Shown here: piece after piece, positions 28,906-35,585 of the stretch
Position numbering within the stretch: position 1 is the first letter of the stretch
Layout: each line of letters starts with the position of its first letter
Assembly (NCBI GenBank): GCA_018399715.1
Contig: JAGYNR010000013.1
Span: 1 to 35,585, forward strand
Origin: Desulfobacterales bacterium
Lineage (GTDB): Bacteria > Desulfobacterota > Desulfobacteria > Desulfobacterales > SKZT01
Reading direction: 5' to 3'
DNA length: 35,585 bases
Position numbers and translations under genes: made by a program
The notes under the pieces: generated by a model
What the model was told of the DNA's origin: nothing
What the model saw: only the letters and a program-made list of their open reading frames with translations
Databases searched by the model: none

Positions 28906-31900
28906 ATGAAGACAGTTATGAATAGTCACAATGAATCTCAATCGAACAATAAGGTCCTTGTCATCGGCGGTGGCCTCGGTGGGATACGAACGGCTCTGGA
29001 TCTGGCTGAAGCAGGTCGCAATGTGGTCCTGGTGGAAAAGGATTTTTCAATCGGAGGGCTGATGACTCAGCTCGACCGGACTTTTCCGACCAATAATTGT
29101 GATCTGTGTACAATTTCTCCTTATTTGTCAGAAAGCGTTCGCCAGCTTCCTATCGAGTTTTTATCCATGACCCGGGTTACCGAAGTTGAAGGAGAAGCCG
29201 GTGATTTCACTGTTACACTCAATACGGCACCCAGGTATATCGATCTGGATAAATGTACGGCCTGTGGCGATTGTTATAACAAATTTCCGGAATGTGTTCG
29301 GTTTACCCCAGGACTGGATCATCGCGCACCTACCTGTATGCGGTATCCCCATGCGACACCCCAGGCATTTTCTGTTGACATGGCAAAATGTAATGATATT
29401 CAGCAGGTAGTTGATATATGTCCGGCCGGAGCCATCGTTCCCGATGATAAGGGAACAACACAACAAATTTCTTGCGGTGCCATTGTACTGGCAACCGGTG
29501 CCGGGATTTTTGATCCCAGCGGCCTGGACAATTTCGGGTATAAGAATCAACCCGATGTGGTCACCAGTCTGGAATATGAACGTATTCTGTCGGCCTCCGG
29601 TCCGACGCATGGATATCTTTTAAGACCTTCTGATAATGAAAAACCCAAGAAAATTGCATGGATACAATGCATTGGCTCCAGAGGGATGCAAAAAGGAGCC
29701 AGCTCCTACTGTTCAAGTGCCTGTTGTATGTTTGCGCTCAAGGAAGCCATCGTTACCAAAGAACGATTCGGAGAAGATATTGAAACTACGATTTTCTTCA
29801 TGGATATGCGGACATTTGGTAAAGATTATGAGTGCTACCTGGAAAGGGCGAAAAATGAATTCGGGATTCGATTAGTCCGTTGTCGTCCTCACAGTGTCAT
29901 TCAAAGGCCGGGTTCTAATGTGCTTTCCATCTCATTTGCACCTTTTGACAGGAGTGAGTTGGTAACCGAAGAGTTTGATATAGTAGTGCTTTCAACCGGA
30001 TTTAAAGTAGCGGAGGATGTGAAAAAGCTGGCCCAGGATATGGGTATCGAGCTCAATGAGCATAATTTCGCAAAAACCAGTAATTTTCAGCCGGTTTCGA
30101 CATCCCGCCCCGGTATATATGTCTGCGGCATGTTTGAAAGCCCGAAAGATATTCCGGAAACGTTGATACAAGGAAGCGCGGCGGCATGTATGGCATCGTC
30201 AAATATGCCCGCTCCTGAAAAAGCCCCTGCATCAGAAGAAGATTTTCCACCTGAAAAAGATGTTACAGGCCAGCCGCCTCGAATCGGTGTCTTTATCTGT
30301 GACTGTGGAAATAATATCGGCGGTGTTATTGATGTAGAAGAGTTGGCTGAATATGCAGGGAATTTGTCTGATGTGGCGGTATCAAAAAGCGTTGGACAGG
30401 GCTGTACTCAGGAATCCATGAAAGAAATTCAGGATCTCATTGTTTCTGAAGACCTCAACCGTGTTGTTATTGGCGGTACTTCACCGAGAACCGAGGAACT
30501 AAAGTTTCAGGACCTGCTTCGCAGAGCCGGACTTAATCCGTATTTACTTGAGATTGCTAACATCAGGGATCAGGTCGCATGGGTTCACGGCGACAATCCT
30601 GAAAATGCCCTTAAAAAGGCTAAAAGCTTAATTCAAATGGCGGTATGTGCCGTAAAGAAAAACCGGCCTTTGATAGAGCAAACGCTTCCCATGAATAAAG
30701 ATGTTCTGGTCGTAGGCGGTGGGGTCTCCGGTATGAGTTCTGCTTTGGCCTTGGCCGATCAGGGATTCAAAGTCTTTTTGGTTGAAAAGGAAGATAAGCT
30801 GGGTGGCTTTGCAAAGAATCTGCGAAAGACCCTGGAAGGTGAAGATGTGGCAGGGGCACTCGGGGAGATGATTGAAAAAACCCAAACCCATGAAAACATT
30901 GAGGTGATTACTGGTGCCAACCTGGTAGATCATACCGGAAAAACCGGTATGTTCAGAACTGGTATACAAATCGGGCCGGAAAAATCCTATCGCCAGATTG
31001 ATCATGGTGCCACTATTCTGGCAACCGGTACTCAACCGAATCGACCCGCCGAGTATCTTTTGGATCAACACGAGGCGGTCATGACCCAGGCAGATGCGGG
31101 GATATTTATCGAAGATTCTCCCGAAAAGGTAAAGGCCCTGGAAAATATCGTTATGATTCAGTGTGTTGGGTCTCGTTGTCCGGACAATCCCAACTGCTCT
31201 CGGATTTGCTGCCAGGCAGCCGTTAAAAATGCCTTGCATATTCTGGATATTAACCCGGATGCCCAAATTTTTGTGCTGTACCGGGATATGCGCACCTACG
31301 GATTCCAGGAAGATTATTATCGTAAGGCCCGGGAGAAAGGCGTGATATTTATTCGTTATGAAGTGGATGCCCCTCCCAATGTTGAAGCCAGTGGAGACAA
31401 AGTGAATGTCACGTTTGTTGATCCGATTTTAAATCGACCCCTGATGGTCACGGCTGACAAATTGTTGCTGAGCACCGGATTTAAAGTCGATCAAAAGGCT
31501 ACAGAGCGTCTGGCACGAATTTTTAAACTTCCGAGAACCCATGATGGCTATTTTCTGGAGGAGCATGTTAAACTTCGGCCCATCGATCTTCCGGTTCCCG
31601 GATGTTTTGTCGCCGGAACAGCGCATAGCCCGAGACTGATTCGGGAAAGTATTGCCCAGGCACAGGCCGCAGCATCTAGAGTTCAAACCATATTGGCCAA
31701 AGACGTGATCCACTTAAGTCCGGTAGTGGCTCAGGTGGATGGAGATAAATGCGCAGCATGTCTGGTTTGTGTCCGGGCCTGTCCATTTAATGTACCGTAT
31801 ATTAATGCTGATGGTTATTCAGAAATTGATCCTGCCAAGTGTCATGGATGCGGTATTTGCGCTGCTGAATGCCCGGCAAAGGCCATTCAGCTCATGAAGT

Positions 31901-31959
31901 TTGAGGATGACCAGATTATGGCGAAATTAGAAGGACTTTTTGAAAGGAAGGTTGCCTGA
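28906..31959 (+). CDS. hdrA: large HdrA-like FAD/Fe-S protein with two thioredoxin-reductase-like halves
   Basis: VLVIGGGLGGIRTALDLAEAG and DVLVVGGGVSGMSSALALADQG nucleotide-binding motifs; central HdrA-NTD-like FICDCGNNIGGVIDVEEL; C-terminal 2x[4Fe-4S] ferredoxin. Confidence 0.92.
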   Translation: MKTVMNSHNESQSNNKVLVIGGGLGGIRTALDLAEAGRNVVLVEKDFSIGGLMTQLDRTFPTNNCDLCTISPYLSESVRQLPIEFLSMTRVTEVEGEAGDFTVTLNTAPRYIDLDKCTACGDCYNKFPECVRFTPGLDHRAPTCMRYPHATPQAFSVDMAKCNDIQQVVDICPAGAIVPDDKGTTQQISCGAIVLATGAGIFDPSGLDNFGYKNQPDVVTSLEYERILSASGPTHGYLLRPSDNEKPKKIAWIQCIGSRGMQKGASSYCSSACCMFALKEAIVTKERFGEDIETTIFFMDMRTFGKDYECYLERAKNEFGIRLVRCRPHSVIQRPGSNVLSISFAPFDRSELVTEEFDIVVLSTGFKVAEDVKKLAQDMGIELNEHNFAKTSNFQPVSTSRPGIYVCGMFESPKDIPETLIQGSAAACMASSNMPAPEKAPASEEDFPPEKDVTGQPPRIGVFICDCGNNIGGVIDVEELAEYAGNLSDVAVSKSVGQGCTQESMKEIQDLIVSEDLNRVVIGGTSPRTEELKFQDLLRRAGLNPYLLEIANIRDQVAWVHGDNPENALKKAKSLIQMAVCAVKKNRPLIEQTLPMNKDVLVVGGGVSGMSSALALADQGFKVFLVEKEDKLGGFAKNLRKTLEGEDVAGALGEMIEKTQTHENIEVITGANLVDHTGKTGMFRTGIQIGPEKSYRQIDHGATILATGTQPNRPAEYLLDQHEAVMTQADAGIFIEDSPEKVKALENIVMIQCVGSRCPDNPNCSRICCQAAVKNALHILDINPDAQIFVLYRDMRTYGFQEDYYRKAREKGVIFIRYEVDAPPNVEASGDKVNVTFVDPILNRPLMVTADKLLLSTGFKVDQKATERLARIFKLPRTHDGYFLEEHVKLRPIDLPVPGCFVAGTAHSPRLIRESIAQAQAAASRVQTILAKDVIHLSPVVAQVDGDKCAACLVCVRACPFNVPYINADGYSEIDPAKCHGCGICAAECPAKAIQLMKFEDDQIMAKLEGLFERKVA

Positions 31960-32399
31960 TGGAAAATTTTGAACCGATAATTGTCGCCTTCTGTTGCCAA
32001 TATTGTCCCTATACGGCAGCGGATACTGCAGGAACCCAGCGGCTTTGTTACCCGGCCAATTTAAAAATTATTCGGGTTCCCTGTGCAGGAAAGGTTGACG
32101 CAATGCATATTCTAAAAGCCTTCGAAAAGGGAGCGGATGGCGTTGTTGTGGCCGCATGCCTGGAAGGAGACTGTCATTTTGAAACCGGCAACATAAAGGC
32201 CGCACGACGTGTGTCTTATATCAAAAAGCTCATGGAAGAAATCGGAGTTGAAGGAGAGCGTCTTGAAATGGTTATGTTGTCCGCTGGAATGGGGGATCGT
32301 TTTGCCGAAATGGCAACGGAAGTGACGGAAAAAATCCGTAAACTGGGTCCTAGTCCTATCAATCTCAACACTTCTTCCCAAAAACAGGAAGCGTGTTGA
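31959..32399 (+). CDS. mvhD: MvhD-like methyl-viologen-reducing hydrogenase delta subunit
   Basis: IVAFCCQYCPYTAADTAGTQR; VVAACLEGDCHFETGNIKA; start overlaps hdrA stop (TGATG). Confidence 0.9.
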   Translation: MENFEPIIVAFCCQYCPYTAADTAGTQRLCYPANLKIIRVPCAGKVDAMHILKAFEKGADGVVVAACLEGDCHFETGNIKAARRVSYIKKLMEEIGVEGERLEMVMLSAGMGDRFAEMATEVTEKIRKLGPSPINLNTSSQKQEAC

Positions 32400-32427
32400 G
32401 CATATCCATAAAGGAGAGTGAACAAAG

Positions 32428-33096
32428 ATGATCACTGCTGAAAGAAAACCTTTAGAAGAGTTAATTGAATATGTCCGTCCCTATGATCGCATCCTTTTGG
32501 TAGGCTGCAACGAGTGTGTGACGGTCTGTGCGGCCGGAGGGCGAAAGGAAGTCGGACTTTTGGCTTCAGCGCTGAAGATGGCCTTTGCAAAAGAAGGTAA
32601 AACTATTGATATCAAGGAATTAACGCTTGAAAGACAGTGTGATCCCGAATATATCGAAGAGTTGGTGCCTCATATCGAAGATGTGGATGCAGTTATGTCC
32701 ATGGCCTGCGGATGCGGCGTCCAGGAAATTGCCAAACGCTTCAAAAATATACCGGTGTTTCCCGCTGTGAACACAAAGTTTATGGGAGCTTCGGAACAAC
32801 AGGGAATTTGGGCCGAACGATGTCAGGGATGCGGAGATTGTCTTCTGGGACTTACCGGGGGCATATGTCCCATCGCCCGATGCTCCAAGCACCTGATGAA
32901 CGGGCCTTGCGGCGGATCTACGAACGGTAAATGTGAAATCAGTCCGGATGTCGATTGTGTCTGGCAATTGATATGGGACAGGCTCAAAGCTTTGGGTATG
33001 GAAGACCGATATGAAGAAATAATACCCGCCAAAGATTGGCGAACAGCCGGGGGCGGTGGTCCACGAAAGATAATAAGGGAGGATTTGGCAGAATGA
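32428..33096 (+). CDS. metV: MetV-like methylenetetrahydrofolate reductase C-terminal-type zinc/Fe-S protein
   Basis: RILLVGCNECVTVCAAGGRKEVG, ERCQGCGDCLLGLTGGICPIARCSKHLMNGPCGGSTNGKCE. Confidence 0.88.
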   Translation: MITAERKPLEELIEYVRPYDRILLVGCNECVTVCAAGGRKEVGLLASALKMAFAKEGKTIDIKELTLERQCDPEYIEELVPHIEDVDAVMSMACGCGVQEIAKRFKNIPVFPAVNTKFMGASEQQGIWAERCQGCGDCLLGLTGGICPIARCSKHLMNGPCGGSTNGKCEISPDVDCVWQLIWDRLKALGMEDRYEEIIPAKDWRTAGGGGPRKIIREDLAE

Positions 33097-34019
33097 AAAC
33101 CGAAAGCGTATTGGAAAAAGTCTTAGCATCAGGTAATCTTGCGGTTACTTCGGAATGTGGCCCTCCCAGAGGAACAAATGCGGAGATCATTAAAGCAAAG
33201 GGTGAACTGCTCAAGGGGAAAGTTGATGCTGTCAATGTTACGGATAATCAGACAGCTATGGTCCGCATGTCAAGTTTTGCAGCGAATGTTTTTTTAAAAC
33301 AGGCGGGATTAAATCCAATTTTACAAATGGTCACCCGGGATCGGAATCGACTTGCCATGCAGGCGGATATTCTTGGCGCATATGCCCACGGAATTAATAC
33401 AATGCTTTGTTTGTCAGGCGATCATCCCAGTTTTGGAGATCATCCCATGGCGGCCAACGTTCATGATATTGATTCTGTTCAGTTTATTCAGATGGTCAAG
33501 AAAATGCGCGATGAAGGTAAATTCCAGGGAGGTGCAGATATCGATAATCCTCCTAAGATGTTTATCGGTGCCGCGGCCAACCCTTTTGCTGACCCGTTTG
33601 AGCTTCGGGTCGCCCGCCTGGCTAAAAAAGTGGCTGCCGGTGTGGATTTTATTCAGACCCAATGTATTTATAATCTGGATAAATTTGAAAAATGGATGGA
33701 AGGCGTTCGGGCTCGGGGGCTTCATGAAAAATGTTATATATTGGCAGGTGTAACCCCAATGAAATCGGCGGGTATGGCACGTTACATGAAAAATAAGGTC
33801 CCGGGAATGGATGTTCCTGATGAAGTTGTCAAACGAATGGCCGGTGTTCCCAAGGAAAAAATGGCTGATGAGGGCATTGATATCTGTGTTGAAAGTATTC
33901 AGCGATTAAAAGAAGTCGAGGGTGTCGCTGGTTTCCATATTATGGCCATTGAATGGGAAAAAAAGGTGCCGGAGATTGTTGAAAGAGCGGGACTTTTGCC
34001 GAGGCCCACGGTCTCATAA
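33093..34019 (+). CDS. metF: methylenetetrahydrofolate reductase
   Basis: VTSECGPPRGTNAE, AVNVTDNQ, GAAANPFADPFELRVARLAKKVAAGVDFIQTQ; ATGA overlap with metV. Confidence 0.92.
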   Translation: MKTESVLEKVLASGNLAVTSECGPPRGTNAEIIKAKGELLKGKVDAVNVTDNQTAMVRMSSFAANVFLKQAGLNPILQMVTRDRNRLAMQADILGAYAHGINTMLCLSGDHPSFGDHPMAANVHDIDSVQFIQMVKKMRDEGKFQGGADIDNPPKMFIGAAANPFADPFELRVARLAKKVAAGVDFIQTQCIYNLDKFEKWMEGVRARGLHEKCYILAGVTPMKSAGMARYMKNKVPGMDVPDEVVKRMAGVPKEKMADEGIDICVESIQRLKEVEGVAGFHIMAIEWEKKVPEIVERAGLLPRPTVS

Positions 34020-34099
34020 GCTTCAAAATATGGATTATAAAAAGTTAAGGAATATATCAATCATATGAGTTAAATTTTTTTTGAATCCTTAATATATTT

Positions 34100-34150
34100 A
34101 GAGCGCAAAGATTGTTAATTTTTTTTCTTATCTTTGCGCTCTAATTGTTT
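34100..34150 (+). terminator. terminator-like hairpin after metF
   Basis: AGAGCGCAAAGAT ... ATCTTTGCGCTCT (13 bp) followed by AATTGTTTTT. Confidence 0.65.
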
Positions 34151-34182
34151 TTAAGGATAAATATGAAAGGAGTTTTATAAAA

Positions 34183-34947
34183 ATGAAAATATCGGTATGC
34201 GGGAAAGGGGGAAGCGGAAAAAGTACGGTAACGGCATTACTTGCAAGACAGGCCCTGGGAAAAAAACGGGCGGTGCTGGTGGTAGATGCTGATGATTCAA
34301 ATTCGGGTCTTTTCAGAATGCTTCGTTTTGATGATCCGCCGGCGCCCCTGATGGATCTGGCGGGTGGTCGAGCCGGGATAAAAGGAAAAATGAAAAGCAA
34401 TGCCTTACTGACCCGGAAAGAAATTCATATACAGGATATCCCCACTGAATACATAAAAAAAAATGATGGGCTGATGCATGTTAGAATCGGCAAAATTCTC
34501 CAGGCTCTAGAAGGATGTGCCTGTCCGATGGGAGCATTGAGTCGGGAATTTTTGAAAAAACTTTGCCTTGATACCGACGAAATTGCAATTGTTGATATGG
34601 AGGCAGGTATAGAACATTTTGGAAGAGGAGTTGATGAAGCTGTGGATCATGTTCTCATCGTCATTGAACCGTCTTATGAATCTGTAACGATGGCTGAAAA
34701 AATTGCTGAACTTTCTGCCGGGATGAAAAGAGATGTTTCGGCAATTTTGAATAAAATTCCTTCAAAGGCAATTGCTGATAAAGTAAAAGATAAACTCAAT
34801 GCAAACGGTATACCTGTTATCGGTACCATTTCTAATGATCCCCAGGTGTTCGATGCATGCCTGGAAGGTCTGGCACCTGAAAAAGGTCAGGCGTTTGATG
34901 AGGCCGGAAAGATACTGGATATGCTTTTATCAAAAAAGGTGTTATAA
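34183..34947 (+). CDS. cooC: CooC-like nickel-insertion P-loop ATPase for CO dehydrogenase
   Basis: MKISVCGKGGSGKSTVTALLARQA, deviant Walker A; CACPMGALSREFL; DMEAGIEHFGRGVDEAVD. Confidence 0.88.
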   Translation: MKISVCGKGGSGKSTVTALLARQALGKKRAVLVVDADDSNSGLFRMLRFDDPPAPLMDLAGGRAGIKGKMKSNALLTRKEIHIQDIPTEYIKKNDGLMHVRIGKILQALEGCACPMGALSREFLKKLCLDTDEIAIVDMEAGIEHFGRGVDEAVDHVLIVIEPSYESVTMAEKIAELSAGMKRDVSAILNKIPSKAIADKVKDKLNANGIPVIGTISNDPQVFDACLEGLAPEKGQAFDEAGKILDMLLSKKVL

Positions 34948-35022
34948 TATAAATAATACATATTTATATTGTAACACTCTGTAAATAAAAAAAAGATATA
35001 TATCTAATGATTGGAGGTTGAT

Positions 35023-35223
35023 ATGTGTTTAAGTACGGTTTATGTGAATTTAGAAGAAAGCCAAAAAGAGGTCATGAAAGATGTCGCTCAAGTTAAAGCC
35101 CATGAGCGGGGATACTGGTTGATTGATCTTTTTGGAGAAAAAACATTTGTTGAGGGAACTCTCGATAGTATTGATCTGGTAGAGGGTAACCTGGTGATTC
35201 TCGGAAATGCTCAAACAGCATGA
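35023..35223 (+). CDS. cooT: CooT-like small nickel-binding protein
   Basis: 66-aa protein starting MCLSTVYV with Cys2, GGAGG RBS, next to cooC. Confidence 0.8.
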   Translation: MCLSTVYVNLEESQKEVMKDVAQVKAHERGYWLIDLFGEKTFVEGTLDSIDLVEGNLVILGNAQTA

Positions 35224-35250
35224 AAAATCGATTAAAGCGCCGATAAAAAA

Positions 35251-35307
35251 GTGCAGGCCGGGATCTTACCGAGGAGAAATGCTGATATAAGATCCCGACA
35301 CCTACAC
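35251..35307. terminator. long inverted repeat between convergent genes, possible bidirectional terminator
   Basis: GTGCAGG..CGGGATCTTA ... TAAGATCCCG..CCTACAC: 10-bp perfect core plus a 7-nt outer arm with one mismatch. Confidence 0.5.
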
Positions 35308-35336
35308 TATTTAAAAGAATTTGACTCTACACAGCG

Positions 35337-35585
35337 TTATCCTTCCATTTTTTGATGCTCATGCTCGTCTATGTCATGCAGTGTCTTTTCTCTTGCTTTA
35401 TCGATCCCAAGAGCTGCCCGTTTTTTATCAATATGAGCAATCATTTTATGGGCATGTTTGATGGGGTCGGGTTCCAAATCCCACATACCGCCGTATAGTT
35501 TTTCAAATTCTTTAAACAAATAGTTCTGGAATACCGGAGCGCCTGTCACCGGCAATGTAACACCAAATACGGTATAAACACCCGA
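35337..35585 (-). CDS. cooS: anaerobic CO dehydrogenase catalytic subunit, C-terminal part (gene continues past the window)
   Basis: GVYTVFGVTLPVTGAPVFQNYLFKEFEKLYGGMWDLEPDPIKHAHKMIAHIDKKRAALGI resembles CooS/AcsA C-termini; open to the window edge. Confidence 0.75.
   Translation of the reverse strand, partial: SGVYTVFGVTLPVTGAPVFQNYLFKEFEKLYGGMWDLEPDPIKHAHKMIAHIDKKRAALGIDKAREKTLHDIDEHEHQKMEG

Noticed and set aside
29161-29610. 149-aa minus-strand ORF, and the 212-aa ORF at 30628-31266
   Set aside because: Both antisense to the HdrA-like gene, with no domain and no ribosome-binding site noted.
29680-29760. HdrA selenocysteine site
   Set aside because: The motif known to carry Sec in some HdrA proteins is here Cys (SYCSSACCMFALKEA); there is no in-frame TGA in the HdrA-like gene.
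32620-33129. 169-aa minus-strand ORF opposite metV
   Set aside because: Antisense shadow of a conserved Cys-rich CDS.
1-35585. CRISPR arrays, rRNA or tRNA genes, prophage or transposase genes
   Set aside because: None recognised by reading; the only interspersed repeat noted is the 146-bp pair. No tRNA or repeat-search program was run.

Overview
The window looks like one contiguous chromosomal segment of a sulfate-reducing Desulfobacterota-type bacterium (lineage inferred from gene content only). From left to right: (1) the 3' end of murB (+), then an rluB-type pseudouridine synthase and a nearly complete division/cell-wall (dcw) cluster on the minus strand (ftsZ, ftsA, ftsQ, murC, murG, ftsW, murD, mraY, murF, murE, ftsI, ftsL, rsmH, mraZ). 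(2) A plus-strand operon with a tiny membrane ORF, an FchA-like cyclodeaminase/cyclohydrolase, nifU and nifS. (3) leuD/leuC and lepA on the minus strand. (4) A REC-GGDEF response regulator, then a sigma54 enhancer-binding regulator divergent from a small TusA-like gene that has a good -24/-12 promoter. (5) A plus-strand Hdr/Met module: HdrC-HdrB-like, HdrA-like, MvhD, MetV, MetF. (6) cooC-like, cooT-like and the 3' end of a convergent CO dehydrogenase gene (cooS/acsA), consistent with Wood-Ljungdahl C1 metabolism. The strongest hunt results are two in-frame TGA codons that look like selenocysteine sites. One splits the HdrC-HdrB-like ORF at 28216-28218 (context NTE-TGA-GHV), where related proteins as I recall them read NTECGH, with a perfect 8-bp hairpin 23 nt downstream. 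The other is in the small membrane ORF at 17541-17543, where readthrough ends exactly in an ATGA overlap with the next start codon. A third result is a 146-bp MITE-like element present in two direct copies (about 96% identical), with terminal inverted repeats and apparent 3-bp target duplications, flanking the sigma54 regulator/TusA-like module. No searches or folding programs were run.
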